This document shows, one piece after another, positions 1 through 8,741 of a stretch of DNA of 64,000 bases. A program made the position numbers and the translations under genes. The notes below the pieces were generated by a model. It ran no database searches. It saw nothing but the letters and a program-made list of their open reading frames with translations, and was not told the origin of the DNA. The DNA is from an uncultured Porphyromonadaceae bacterium (GTDB taxonomy: Bacteria > Bacteroidota > Bacteroidia > Bacteroidales > Muribaculaceae), in the NCBI GenBank assembly GCA_902491625.1, contig CABUIO010000008.1, positions 13,015 through 77,014 of the forward strand. Direction: 5' to 3'. Within the stretch, counting starts at the first letter, position 1, and every line of letters begins with the position of its first letter.

Positions 1-1243
1 CGGCGGTCTGGGTCACACCCGAGGCCTTCGTGTCGTTGAAGATGATGTTTGTCGGTTCCGTGGCGTGCCCGAAGGTTATCTCCCATGCCGGTTTTCCCTC
101 GTATGTCGTCGGGGTCATCGCAGTGCCGGGCCATGTGCCTGTCTGAGCCGCGCCGCCTCCCCACGTAAACGTATTCACCGGATTCCAGTTCATGTCGGGA
201 TCGCAGAACACGACATGAAATTTATGAACATCAGGCGTGAACGGCTGATATGGATGTTCACCTTCGTCGAGCATGAACTGCAGCGGGATGTTGACACGCT
301 CCGACCAGCTTCTCTCGTTGTGGTCGGCGCCTTCGGCGATGTAGGACAGCAGACTGCCGGACTCCTGACTGTAGTCCTTGGCAGCCGCTGTCTCCAACGC
401 CTTGCGGTTCCACTGCGGATAGGCGCTGTCGAGACCCTCCGTGCCGTGGTCCAGATAGAGCTTATGGGTGTCGGGCGAGGGGAGACGGTCGGCCATGTAG
501 GCGAGCACCGCAGTGGGGAAGATCGTGCTGTTGTAATCGAAAATGCCGATCCAGTGGGTTGACAGACATGCCGCTCCGCCGAACACATAGGGATATTCAC
601 ACATGGCGTAAAGCGAAGCGAGACCCCCCATGCTTGATCCCGTGATGAAGGTGTTGCCTCTGTCCGTGAGTGTGTTGAACCGCGCGTCTATCGCCTTCTT
701 GAGGTCGTTGGCAAGGAAGGATGTGTAGGCGTCGCCGGTTGGGTGTCCGTTGACCAGATACATGATGTTGGCGGCGTCGAGCTGCTCGGCGGGGATATAG
801 TCGGTGATGACTTTCTGACACAGATAGTCGGAGGCACGCAGTTCCCCGCGGTTGTGGACGCCGACAACGATGGGGGTGCGGAAAGTGTCCCACTGCGAAA
901 GGCGTGACAAGACCTTGTCGATGCCCCATGACACTCCGCCGAATGAGATCGCGGGATCGAAAAGATTCTGCCCGTCGTGCATGTAGACCACCGGATACCT
1001 CGTGGCGCCCGACGGATCGTAGCCTTCGGGGAGAAGGACGTCGACGGTGTAGTCTGTGTCGAGCAGGCTGCAATGCGCCAGAAATCTCTTCGTCGTTCCC
1101 CACTTGCAAGAGGGTGTGAAATCGGTCTGTTCTGTCAGTATATCGTCAGGCATCTGCCATTGGTCGAAGCTGTCTGACGCTGCGGCGGTTGCCGACAGAC
1201 ATAGAAGCAATGTCGCTGCCCGGAATTTTCTAAGGAAGTCCAT
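1..1243 (-). CDS. Secreted alpha/beta-hydrolase esterase (IroE/Fes-like), 3' end outside window
   Basis: The reading frame is open from an ATG at 1243 to the window edge, so the C-terminus is missing. A signal peptide (MDFLRKF.. followed by a Leu/Ala-rich core) is followed by an esterase domain. The nucleophile elbow GSSMGG is encoded near 620-640, and LPEGYD and VVYMHDGQNLFD are typical of the putative-esterase family (IroE, Fes, antigen 85 fold). After about 300 residues a module with FCDPDMNWNPVNTFTWGG looks like a starch-binding or CBM-like domain. The protein is probably exported and acts on an ester substrate, perhaps acylated glycans; the substrate is unknown. A TATTTTTG promoter lies 42 bases upstream. 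Confidence 0.8.
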   Translation of the reverse strand, partial: MDFLRKFRAATLLLCLSATAAASDSFDQWQMPDDILTEQTDFTPSCKWGTTKRFLAHCSLLDTDYTVDVLLPEGYDPSGATRYPVVYMHDGQNLFDPAISFGGVSWGIDKVLSRLSQWDTFRTPIVVGVHNRGELRASDYLCQKVITDYIPAEQLDAANIMYLVNGHPTGDAYTSFLANDLKKAIDARFNTLTDRGNTFITGSSMGGLASLYAMCEYPYVFGGAACLSTHWIGIFDYNSTIFPTAVLAYMADRLPSPDTHKLYLDHGTEGLDSAYPQWNRKALETAAAKDYSQESGSLLSYIAEGADHNERSWSERVNIPLQFMLDEGEHPYQPFTPDVHKFHVVFCDPDMNWNPVNTFTWGGGAAQTGTWPGTAMTPTTYEGKPAWEITFGHATEPTNIIFNDTKASGVTQTA

Positions 1244-1284
1244 GGTGTCTTAAGGTGTTTTGCGAGTCTTTCGTTTCAATGGTA

Positions 1285-1292
1285 CAAAAATA
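1285..1292 (-). promoter_or_regulatory. Bacteroidota -7 element for the esterase
   Basis: On the minus strand the sequence reads TATTTTTG, matching TAnnTTTG, about 40 bases before the esterase start codon. Confidence 0.55.
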
Positions 1293-1384
1293 TTAAGAAT
1301 CCCGCAGACCGACAAAAAAGTGGCTGCGATGGATCGCCCACCGCAGCCACAAACTTAAAAGTGCATATCAAATATTAATAACCA

Positions 1385-1759
1385 TTAGAGTCCCATTTCT
1401 CTCTTGGCCTTTTCCATCTGTTTGTTCATCTCCTTCTGAGCAGCTTTTTCAAGGTCGGAGGAGCCTCCGCCGAGAGATGAACCGCCGAAAGACCCTGCAC
1501 CCTCGAGGCCGTTCATTTCGGCCATGATGTCGGCAAGGCGCTGAGTCTGTTCCTCATTGAGCTTCTCGCCCTGCAGCTTGTTGGCTGCCTTGACAAGTTC
1601 TCCGGATTTCTTGGCGGCTTCAACAGCGTCGCCACTATCGCGGAGTTCGGCGAACTCCTTTGCTTCCTTCTCAAGATCATCGAGCTTCTCGTCAACACTC
1701 TTGCATGATGTAAGGCCAAGTGCAAGCACCACGCCCAAGGCTAAAATTAATTTCTTCAT
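1385..1759 (-). CDS. Small lipoprotein, unknown function
   Basis: The 124-residue protein starts with MKKLILALGVVLALGL and a lipobox LTSC (Cys at about 19), so it should be a lipoprotein. The middle is a charged helical segment rich in Lys, Glu and Ala. It is followed by a Gly/Ser linker around residues 88-101, and the end is KAKREMGL. Nearly the same last residues end the upstream lipoprotein at 1807-2502, suggesting related C-terminal function. The gene is separated from that one by 47 bases and is probably co-transcribed. No enzymatic motif is visible. Confidence 0.75.
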   Translation of the reverse strand: MKKLILALGVVLALGLTSCKSVDEKLDDLEKEAKEFAELRDSGDAVEAAKKSGELVKAANKLQGEKLNEEQTQRLADIMAEMNGLEGAGSFGGSSLGGGSSDLEKAAQKEMNKQMEKAKREMGL

Positions 1760-1806
1760 GTTGTTAAGTTTTTTATTGGTTTGTAATTCTATGATTTACC
1801 GGTTAA

Positions 1807-2502
1807 TCAGAGTCCCATCTGACGTTTTGCGTCATTGTAGGCATCCTGATATTCTTTCACTGCGCTGTTGTAGGCGTCCTGATAGTCTTTGACGGCGCTG
1901 TTGTAGGCATCCTCAAAATCGGGAACGCTTGTGCTCGGAACTGTGGTAGATATTGTCTCCACGACTTTTTCAGACTCTTCGCTCGGGAGACCAATCAGTG
2001 AAAGGACATCAATCGAGATGTATTTTGCATTTGAGGAGATATTGGCAACATCGCCTTTGTCTACAGTGCCTTCAAGCTCAACCTCCACGACTTTAGGCTC
2101 GGAACCCTGAAGAGCTTCTGTGATGAGACGCTCGGCGCGGGAATTGGTGCGGAGATTAACGCCGCTGCACCTCTCCTCGTTCTTGTCGAGCATATCAAAC
2201 GAAATGTAGCTGACATGTGCGTCTTCGTCTGCGGGATTGACGTTAACTTTCAGGTTGACTGTGATTTTGTATTTGTCGGCGTGCTCAGGATCCTCCGCAA
2301 AAGTCACGGTATAGTCGCTCTCCTCAAGATTGACGTATTTAGCTTCATCAGCGTAAATGCTGTTGGTGCATTTCACACCTTTAACGACGAGAGCTGCGGG
2401 AACGGCGGCTTCTGTTTTGGTTTCTTTAGCTTCTTTTTTGCCGCAGGAGCCGAGGGCTACGAGGGCTGCAAGCATCAGAATGCATGAAAGAGTTTTTTTC
2501 AT
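1807..2502 (-). CDS. Lipoprotein with C-terminal 11-residue tandem repeats
   Basis: The 231-residue protein has a signal peptide and lipobox ALGSC. The middle region is probably a beta-sandwich domain with an internal stretch on synonymous Asn/Asp-rich strands. The C-terminus carries three units of the pattern DAYNSAVKDYQ, encoded by 33-bp tandem repeats at about 1810-1911, and ends DAKRQMGL. That end resembles the end of the downstream lipoprotein. It is probably the first gene of a two-gene unit. Function is unknown; similar small lipoproteins are common in Bacteroidales. Confidence 0.75.
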   Translation of the reverse strand: MKKTLSCILMLAALVALGSCGKKEAKETKTEAAVPAALVVKGVKCTNSIYADEAKYVNLEESDYTVTFAEDPEHADKYKITVNLKVNVNPADEDAHVSYISFDMLDKNEERCSGVNLRTNSRAERLITEALQGSEPKVVEVELEGTVDKGDVANISSNAKYISIDVLSLIGLPSEESEKVVETISTTVPSTSVPDFEDAYNSAVKDYQDAYNSAVKEYQDAYNDAKRQMGL

Positions 2503-2549
2503 TTTGTTTGGTTTTTAGATAATTGGTATTTAAGTTAATTAAAAAACGC

Positions 2550-2621
2550 GGCGTGAGATTGATTGTCGCTTTAAGGGGGCATCGCCAAACGCCCATACAG
2601 AAAGACAATCAATCTCACGCC
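2550..2621. repeat. Perfect 18-bp inverted repeat, with a third degenerate copy at about 2936-2952
   Basis: The 18-bp arms at 2550-2567 and 2604-2621 are perfect reverse complements (GGCGTGAGATTGATTGTC), separated by 36 bases. A third, one-mismatch copy lies at 2936-2952. They sit in the long leader or upstream region of the lipoprotein pair, so they may be a terminator-like or protein-binding structure. Nothing coding is seen between 2503 and 3382. Confidence 0.6.
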
Positions 2622-2852
2622 CAAAATATGGCAAACGCCTGAAACGCCACGGGATGCGGCGCTCCGAGCGGCATTGTCTGCCGGGAGTGAAGTGATGTCG
2701 AATCATCTTTCTGTATTTGGATAAATTGGCGATTTTTCCTTAAAGAGACGAATCGTTATCAGATTCAGCTAAATTTTGTGTCGGGAGCGATGTGCCTCGC
2801 GAAAGGCACTGTCGAATCCGACAGTCAAACCATCTCTTTGGCTTGCACGGCG

Positions 2853-2860
2853 CAAATATA
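2853..2860 (-). promoter_or_regulatory. Candidate -7 element upstream of the lipoprotein pair
   Basis: The minus strand reads TATATTTG here and TAAATTTG at 2960-2967. Either would give a leader of more than 300 nt for the lipoprotein genes that contains the 18-bp inverted repeat. Both match TAnnTTTG but are in AT-rich sequence. Confidence 0.35.
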
Positions 2861-3012
2861 GCAAACATTCTTTAAAAAAGAAAAGAATTTTGACAATTTT
2901 TTTGCCGTCAGAAATTTTTGCCCGACACATACGCCGGGCGTGAGACTGATTGTTGAGTGCAAATTTACCTGCATAAAACTTCAAATGCAAAGTTCATTTT
3001 GTTCCATTTTTA

Positions 3013-3353
3013 TCCCGAACAATCTTTTGCGAACAAGGGGAACAATGAGGAACAATTATTTTTTCAAACCATCATTAACTATCTTTCGCGAACCATGGGG
3101 AACCATCCCAAACCAATTTATGATGGTATGGATGTGAGGGGCGGAGGGGCGGAGCGCCGATACTGTGATTAACCGTATGTGAAGTTGCTTTATCGATGCT
3201 GACGGAAGGGCGCAGTCGCGGGAAGGCCTTGACAGGCTTTTCGTCGTATGTCGTGGTAGAATCAGATGGTTCCTTATGGTTAGCCTATATGGTTCCCAAT
3301 GGTTTGAAAAAATAATTGTTCGTAATTGTCTCCTTGTTCGGGATTGTTCGGGA
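3013..3353. repeat. Large imperfect inverted repeat built of GAACAA/GAACCA words
   Basis: A 23-bp perfect pair lies at 3050-3072 and 3299-3321. An outer 11-bp pair (TCCCGAACAAT) lies at 3013-3023 and 3343-3353. Between them each arm repeats GAACAAT, GAACAAG, AAACCAT or GAACCAT at roughly 10-13 base spacing, mirrored in the other arm. It fills the intergenic space before the kinase gene. It may be a multi-site operator or a decayed mobile-element pair of ends. Confidence 0.65.
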
Positions 3354-3382
3354 ATCATGGATTTATTTGTTAATTTTGGGGC

Positions 3383-4699
3383 GTGAATATCCAGTCCGAA
3401 ATATCCGACGATTTCCTGCGTCCGGCCGATGGTGCGGACTACCGCCATCTGTTCACTCACGGCTTCTTCCGTTTCGGCGTGCTGCGTCGTGGCGACCGCC
3501 TCTTCTTCGTCAAGTCGCTGCGCCGCGATCTTGCCGATTCGGCCCTCTATCGGCTGATGCTCTCCAAGGAATACAAGCTGCTCCTGAAACTCAACCATCC
3601 GTCCGTGGTCAGGGTATTCGATTTCACGACCGTGGCCGGCGAGGGTGAGGCGATACTGATGGAGTATGTCGCCGGAGAGACGCTCGGGGATTTCCTCAGG
3701 AGTGCGCCGCCGCGAAGGATGCGTCGCCGGATTGCCGCGCAGCTTGTCGATGCCGTGGCCTATATCCACCGTCAGGGGATCGTGCACCGCGACCTGACAC
3801 CTTACAACATTATGATCGTGCCGGACGCGGAGACGTGTGTGAAGATCATTGATTTCGGACTGAGCGACGCTCCCGACATGGCTTTTCTCAAAGGCGCCGG
3901 AGGCACTCCCGGATTCGCGGCTCCCGAACAGTTGCGCGAGGGCTACGTGCCGTGTCCCGAGTCGGACGTCTGGGCGTTGGGCAGGATATTGCGGCTGCTG
4001 CGTCCAGGCATCGGCTATCGTCTTGCGGCGTCGGCGGCACTCCGCGACGACCCTGCGCGGCGTCCCGCGTCGGCCTCGGCTCTGCGCCGCAGGGTGAGGA
4101 TGACGTCGCGGCTGCTGACGGTCGCGCTGTCGGTGTTGGCCGCATTGTGTGTCGCGGGTGCTGTCGTAGCCTTGACATGGCACAGGCCCGAGGCGCCGAA
4201 GACGGCGGCAATAACCGCGCCGGTAACGGTGGAGCGTAAGGTTGCCGATTCAGACACGCTGCAAGGCGAACCGGTGACACCTCCCGTGACGACGGAGGAG
4301 CCGATGGAAAAACCGGAAGAAAAGAAGGACGCCGAAAAGCCCGGCGAGATGGATCGCCTTACAGCCGAGCGAGAAGAACTGCTCGAATGGACGAAAGAGG
4401 AATACATCGCTGCAATCAGGGAAATGCGCGATGCCTGGAAAACCTATGACGGCACTAAACCCTCGGCAGCGGAATGTAACGGAGTGGCTGTGAGGATATA
4501 CATGCGATACTTCGGAGACGTGTCGCGGCGCATGAATGAATTCTCGCAGCGTATCCCGCAGGATATCGCAATGAAGCTACCGAAGGGCTGGATCTCATAC
4601 GACTGCGGATTCCTGAAGGAATATTACGAGGCATTCGTGTGGTGGGGAAACCGCAAGACGCATCCCGACGAAGAGGATCCCTATTCCGCGATCCGGTGA
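3383..4699 (+). CDS. Membrane-anchored Hanks-type Ser/Thr protein kinase
   Basis: The 438-residue protein has an N-terminal kinase domain: Lys44 in FFVKSL, Glu63 as helix C partner, HRDLTPYN with the catalytic Asp137, DFG at 157-159 and APE at 180-182. The glycine-rich loop is weak. A single membrane segment (about 244-265) follows, then a Pro/Glu/Lys-rich linker and a helical C-terminal domain that should lie in the periplasm. The start is GTG at 3383. A TAATTTTG box ends at 3378, which is very close to this start, so the exact start is uncertain. The kinase may sense envelope signals; targets are unknown. Confidence 0.85.
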   Translation: MNIQSEISDDFLRPADGADYRHLFTHGFFRFGVLRRGDRLFFVKSLRRDLADSALYRLMLSKEYKLLLKLNHPSVVRVFDFTTVAGEGEAILMEYVAGETLGDFLRSAPPRRMRRRIAAQLVDAVAYIHRQGIVHRDLTPYNIMIVPDAETCVKIIDFGLSDAPDMAFLKGAGGTPGFAAPEQLREGYVPCPESDVWALGRILRLLRPGIGYRLAASAALRDDPARRPASASALRRRVRMTSRLLTVALSVLAALCVAGAVVALTWHRPEAPKTAAITAPVTVERKVADSDTLQGEPVTPPVTTEEPMEKPEEKKDAEKPGEMDRLTAEREELLEWTKEEYIAAIREMRDAWKTYDGTKPSAAECNGVAVRIYMRYFGDVSRRMNEFSQRIPQDIAMKLPKGWISYDCGFLKEYYEAFVWWGNRKTHPDEEDPYSAIR

Positions 4700-4700
4700 T

Positions 4701-5285
4701 TCAGTGGCATTTGAAGCTGATGCCGTCGCGGCTTCCGGCCACGTAGCTGCGCCGCGAGCCGTCGGACGACACGATGTCGGCGTAGAGCGGCTGGCGCTGT
4801 TCGAGGAAGGTAAATTCCACGGTGTCCCCTTCTGTCAGCTTGGAGTTGCGGTTGGCGGCCACGACGAATCTGTTGCCGTCAATGTGGCGGAACGTGACCT
4901 CGCGGTCGGGAAGCCACGACACTACCACCTCGGCGCCCTCCGTCAGTTCCGCGGAGTGGAGGATGCTGCCGTCGGTCGCGCGGAAATCGGACTGCACCTT
5001 GGATGAAGCCTCGTTCTCGGCCACGAAAGCCTCCATGCTGTCGTAGCCGCAGAAGCGTGCGAGGAGATTGAGGGTTGAGATTCGCGGAGCCTCCACGCTT
5101 CCGATGTAGCCCCAGAGACGCTTGAGGGTGGAATCGCCCAGGGTCTCGCCGAGGCGGCTCCCGATGGCCATACGGAGGTCGTAGAAGTCGGCCGGGGTGA
5201 GGGGCACGATGCCGGCCTCGGCTTCCGTCCGGTCTAACAGAAGCCGAAGCATGGCGTCGGAGAATACGGGATGTTTCCTTTTCAT
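4701..5285 (-). CDS. Putative DNA-binding regulator of the efflux operon
   Basis: The ATG at 5285 was chosen because it overlaps the stop of the upstream PII-like gene (ATGA), giving 194 residues. The N-terminal half has the pattern STLKRLWGYI..PRISTLNLLARFCGYDS, common in Bacteroidota proteins with a predicted helical DNA-binding head. The C-terminal half is beta-rich (VVVSWLPDREVTFRHIDGNRF). It is the last gene of the efflux operon and ends tail-to-tail with the kinase gene. Function is inferred only from pattern and position. Confidence 0.65.
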   Translation of the reverse strand: MKRKHPVFSDAMLRLLLDRTEAEAGIVPLTPADFYDLRMAIGSRLGETLGDSTLKRLWGYIGSVEAPRISTLNLLARFCGYDSMEAFVAENEASSKVQSDFRATDGSILHSAELTEGAEVVVSWLPDREVTFRHIDGNRFVVAANRNSKLTEGDTVEFTFLEQRQPLYADIVSSDGSRRSYVAGSRDGISFKCH

Positions 5286-5575
5286 ATCGAGTCCTCCACG
5301 GTCCATTGGAATGCCCTGAGTCCGAGCAGCGGCTTGGACTCGTCGAGTTCGTGGAGAGCTTTCATCACTCCCTCGGCGCGATGGTCGGCCACCACGGTGA
5401 GGATGGCGCCCGCCATCGAAGGCCATGCGTGGGTGCCGTAGTGTGGCTCCCCGGTCTTGGTGCCGCGTCCCTGCACATTGCCGAAGGCTGTGAACCCGCG
5501 GCAGTTATGGCGGCTGAGGAGGTCGATTATAAGCTCATGGTGAGCCTGGTCGTAGGCTATGAATATCGCTTTCAT
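5282..5575 (-). CDS. PII-like signalling protein
   Basis: The 97-residue protein has the length and beta-alpha-beta pattern of PII-like proteins: MKAIFIAYDQAHHELIIDLL at the start, a T-loop-like region around residues 30-55 with GRGTKTGEPHYG, and a second beta-alpha-beta unit. It lies 26 bases downstream of the RND pump gene and overlaps the next gene by ATGA. PII-like proteins next to RND pumps are known in other Bacteroidota; here it may sense a metabolite or metal and report to the pump or regulator. The ligand is unknown. Confidence 0.65.
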   Translation of the reverse strand: MKAIFIAYDQAHHELIIDLLSRHNCRGFTAFGNVQGRGTKTGEPHYGTHAWPSMAGAILTVVADHRAEGVMKALHELDESKPLLGLRAFQWTVEDSI

Positions 5576-5600
5576 TGTCGGAAGTTGGAGGAGAGTGTGA

Positions 5601-8600
5601 TTAGTCTTTTTTGCGGAGTTTCTTGCGCTGTCTCTTGACGCCTCGGCCTGCGAAGACGCAGTAGAGCACCGGCACGAAGAGCAGCGTGAGGATTGTCGAG
5701 AAGGTGAGACCGCCGATCACGGCAGTGCCCATCGGCCGCCACATCTCGGCGCCCTGGCCCGATCCGACAGCCATCGGCACCATGCCGAGGATCGTGGTCA
5801 GCGTAGTCATCACGACAGGACGCAGACGCGACTTGCCGCCGTCGATCACGGCGGTGCGGATGCCCATGCCTCGCTCGCGGTTAAGCGTGATGTAGTCGAT
5901 GAGCACGATACCGTTCTTCACCACGATGCCGATCAGCATGATGGCGCCGATCATCGACATGATGTTGAGCGTGTGGCCGGTGAGCCAGAGGATTATGAAG
6001 ACGCCGGAGAAGGCGAACATCAGCGAGGTCATGATGATGGCGGGGTAGGTGAGCGACTCGAACTGCGCCGCCATGACGATGTAGACGAGGATGATGATGA
6101 GAAGTCCGAGCGTGAGGAGGTCGCCGAATGAATCCTGCTGGTCCTCGTAGCTGCCCGAGAGTGCGACACTGATGCCCTGCGGCAGATGCAGCTTGTCGAT
6201 CTCGATCTGGGCCTGCTCGACCACCTGACTCATCGGCACGCCGCCGGTCACGACGGCCGACACCGTGATGATGCGCTCGCGGTCCTTGCGCTGGATCGTC
6301 GGCGGAGTGAAACGCTCCACGACAGCGCCGACATCCTTGATGCGGATGCCCTGACCCTGGGAGTTGTAGACTGTGATATTCTCGATGTCGGAGATGCTGA
6401 TTCGGCGGTCAGGCTCGAACATCACCTTGATGTCGTATTCCTCGCCGTCCTCGCGGAACTGCGACGCCGTGGCGCCGTTGATGCGGTTGCGCAGAGCCAT
6501 CGCCATTGTCTGCATGTTGACGCCGTGGAGCGAGAGTTTCTCGCGGTCGAAGTCGACCTGATACTCGGGCTGATAGTCCGAGCGCGACACGATGATGTCG
6601 GCCGTACCCTCGATGCCTCGAAGGATCCGGCTTATCTGTGCAGCCACGGAGTCGGTCTCGGCAAAGTCGTAGCCGTAGATCTCGAAATCCACAGTCGACT
6701 GGCCGCCCATTCCGGCGCCGCGTCCGCCGCCGACGTTGACCTGAGCCTTCTTGAACTCAGGGAAATAGCGTTTGAGGTCGGCTCGCATGCTGTCGGCGAT
6801 CTCCGTGATCTTGCGCTCGCGGTCGCCGGGATTGCTCAGTCGGATGTTCATGGAAGCGATGTGCGATCCGTTGTCCTGCAGCGAAGCCCACGTGTTGTCG
6901 GAGCTTGCCGGGCCGGCGGTGTAGCTCGACACGAGTATTTCGGGATATTTCTTCCTCCACATAGAGTCGAGGCGGAAGATGGCGTCTTCGGTGATCTCGG
7001 CGCGTGTGCCGATCGGAGTCTCAAGGCTGACGCCGAGGCGTCCGTCGTCCTGCGTGGGGAAGAACTCGGTGCCGACCTGCTTCATGAGGAAGATGGAGCC
7101 TACGAATGTGGCCAGACAGAGAGTGATCGTGATGGCGCGGTGGCCGATCACCCAGCGGAGCACGCGGGCGTAGCCGTTGTCGAAATGGTCGAGACCGCGC
7201 TCGATGGGGCCGAACAGTCGGCTGAACCATTTGCCGGGCTTGCCGGCGCGAAGCCATTGCGAGCAGAGCATCGGAGTGAGGGTGAGGGCGCACGTGGTCG
7301 ATATGATCATCATGATGGTGACCATCCAGCCCAACTGGCGGAAGAGCACGCCGGTCATGCCCGTGACGAGGGTCAGCGGGAAGAACACCGCGATCAGGGT
7401 GAGGGTAGAGGCGATCACGGAGATGGCCACCTCGTTGGTGCCGTGGACTGCCGCCTGCTTCGGGTCGGAGCCGCGCTCGATGTGGGTGGTCACGTTCTCA
7501 AGCACCACGATGGCGTCGTCGACCACCATGCCGATCGAGATGGACAGCGCCGAGAGTGAGACGATATTGAGCGAATTGCCGGTGGCGGCAAGGTAGATGA
7601 ACGAGGCGATCAGCGACACCGGGATGGTGATGACGATGATCAGCGTCGCTCGCCAGCGTCCGAGGAAGAAGAAGACCACAATCACCACGAAGATGAGGGC
7701 GTAGATCACGGTCTCCTCCAGCGAATGGATGGTGTTGGTGATGTTCTCCGACGTGTCGACGATGACGCCGAGTTTCACGTCGCTTGGGAGATTCTTCTGG
7801 AGGCGCGGAAGCGACTTCATCACCTCGTTGGAGATGTTGACGGAGTTGGCGCCCGACTGTTTCTGGATGATGATCATGGCGCCCGCCTCGCCGCCGATGT
7901 ATGTGCGCTGGGTGCGTTCCTCAAGAGAGTCGTCGATGCGCGCCACGTCCTTGAGATAGATGGTGCGTCCGTCGACCGAGGCTACGGGGATGTCGCTCAT
8001 CTGGCGCGAGTCGTCGAACTCGCCCTGCACACGAAGCGCATACGTGTTGGATCCGATGTCGAAGGATCCGCCGGGGGTATTGCGGTTCTCCGCCGCGATA
8101 AGAGAGGAGATCTGCTCCACGCTCAGATGGTAGGCTTCGAGTTTGTTGGGGTCGCAGTAGACATGTATCTCACGCTTCGGGGCACCTGAGATCGACACCG
8201 AACCCACGCCGTCGATGCGCGCAAGAGGGTTGGCCACGGCGTCGTCAAGAATCTTGTAGAGACCCGGCATACTCTCCGAAGCCTCAACGGAGAGCATCAC
8301 GATCGGGATCATGTCGGTGGAGAACTTGAAAATGATCGGGTTCTGGCTGTCGTCGGGAAGCTGCGACTCGACCATGTCGAGCTTGTCGCGGACGTCGTTG
8401 GTGAGGACGTCGATGTCGTAGCCGTATTCGAACTCAAGAGTGATAACGGAGGTATTCTCACGCGACTCCGAGGTGATGTGTTTCAGGTGCTCGACGGAGT
8501 TGAGGGTATTCTCCAGAGGCTTGGTGACGTTCTGCTCGATGTCCTCCGCGCTCGCGCCGGGATACATCGTCACGACCATGAGCTGGTTGGTGTCTATGTC

Positions 8601-8714
8601 CGGATAGAGGTCGACGGGAAGTTTCATCAAAGAGAACAGACCCATGATGATGACGGCCACGAAACAGAGCGTGGTCATCACCGGGCGGCGTACTGCTGAT
8701 GCGTATATTGACAC
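5601..8714 (-). CDS. RND efflux pump, inner-membrane transporter (AcrB/HAE1 type)
   Basis: The 1037-residue protein has the normal length of the AcrB family. It starts with MSIYASAVRRPV and the family motif LPVDLYPDIDTN. TM4 carries the proton-relay pair in GMVVDDAIVVLENV, and the C-terminal half has VVKNGIVLIDY with the relay Lys. It should form a trimer driving drug or metabolite export across the envelope with the adaptor (8742) and TolC protein (9902). All three are in one minus-strand operon with 27- and 44-base gaps. Confidence 0.95.
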   Translation of the reverse strand: MSIYASAVRRPVMTTLCFVAVIIMGLFSLMKLPVDLYPDIDTNQLMVVTMYPGASAEDIEQNVTKPLENTLNSVEHLKHITSESRENTSVITLEFEYGYDIDVLTNDVRDKLDMVESQLPDDSQNPIIFKFSTDMIPIVMLSVEASESMPGLYKILDDAVANPLARIDGVGSVSISGAPKREIHVYCDPNKLEAYHLSVEQISSLIAAENRNTPGGSFDIGSNTYALRVQGEFDDSRQMSDIPVASVDGRTIYLKDVARIDDSLEERTQRTYIGGEAGAMIIIQKQSGANSVNISNEVMKSLPRLQKNLPSDVKLGVIVDTSENITNTIHSLEETVIYALIFVVIVVFFFLGRWRATLIIVITIPVSLIASFIYLAATGNSLNIVSLSALSISIGMVVDDAIVVLENVTTHIERGSDPKQAAVHGTNEVAISVIASTLTLIAVFFPLTLVTGMTGVLFRQLGWMVTIMMIISTTCALTLTPMLCSQWLRAGKPGKWFSRLFGPIERGLDHFDNGYARVLRWVIGHRAITITLCLATFVGSIFLMKQVGTEFFPTQDDGRLGVSLETPIGTRAEITEDAIFRLDSMWRKKYPEILVSSYTAGPASSDNTWASLQDNGSHIASMNIRLSNPGDRERKITEIADSMRADLKRYFPEFKKAQVNVGGGRGAGMGGQSTVDFEIYGYDFAETDSVAAQISRILRGIEGTADIIVSRSDYQPEYQVDFDREKLSLHGVNMQTMAMALRNRINGATASQFREDGEEYDIKVMFEPDRRISISDIENITVYNSQGQGIRIKDVGAVVERFTPPTIQRKDRERIITVSAVVTGGVPMSQVVEQAQIEIDKLHLPQGISVALSGSYEDQQDSFGDLLTLGLLIIILVYIVMAAQFESLTYPAIIMTSLMFAFSGVFIILWLTGHTLNIMSMIGAIMLIGIVVKNGIVLIDYITLNRERGMGIRTAVIDGGKSRLRPVVMTTLTTILGMVPMAVGSGQGAEMWRPMGTAVIGGLTFSTILTLLFVPVLYCVFAGRGVKRQRKKLRKKD

Positions 8715-8741
8715 GGCGGTAGTGTATTTGATTCAGTGAGT

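Noticed and set aside
3056..4183. 375-aa minus-strand frame over the kinase gene
   Set aside because: Arg/His-rich antisense of the kinase; no promoter or known motif.
6186..7559. 457-aa plus-strand open frame opposite the RND pump gene
   Set aside because: It is the antisense of a well-conserved transporter gene; composition (His/Asp/Val rich) reflects the complementary codons.
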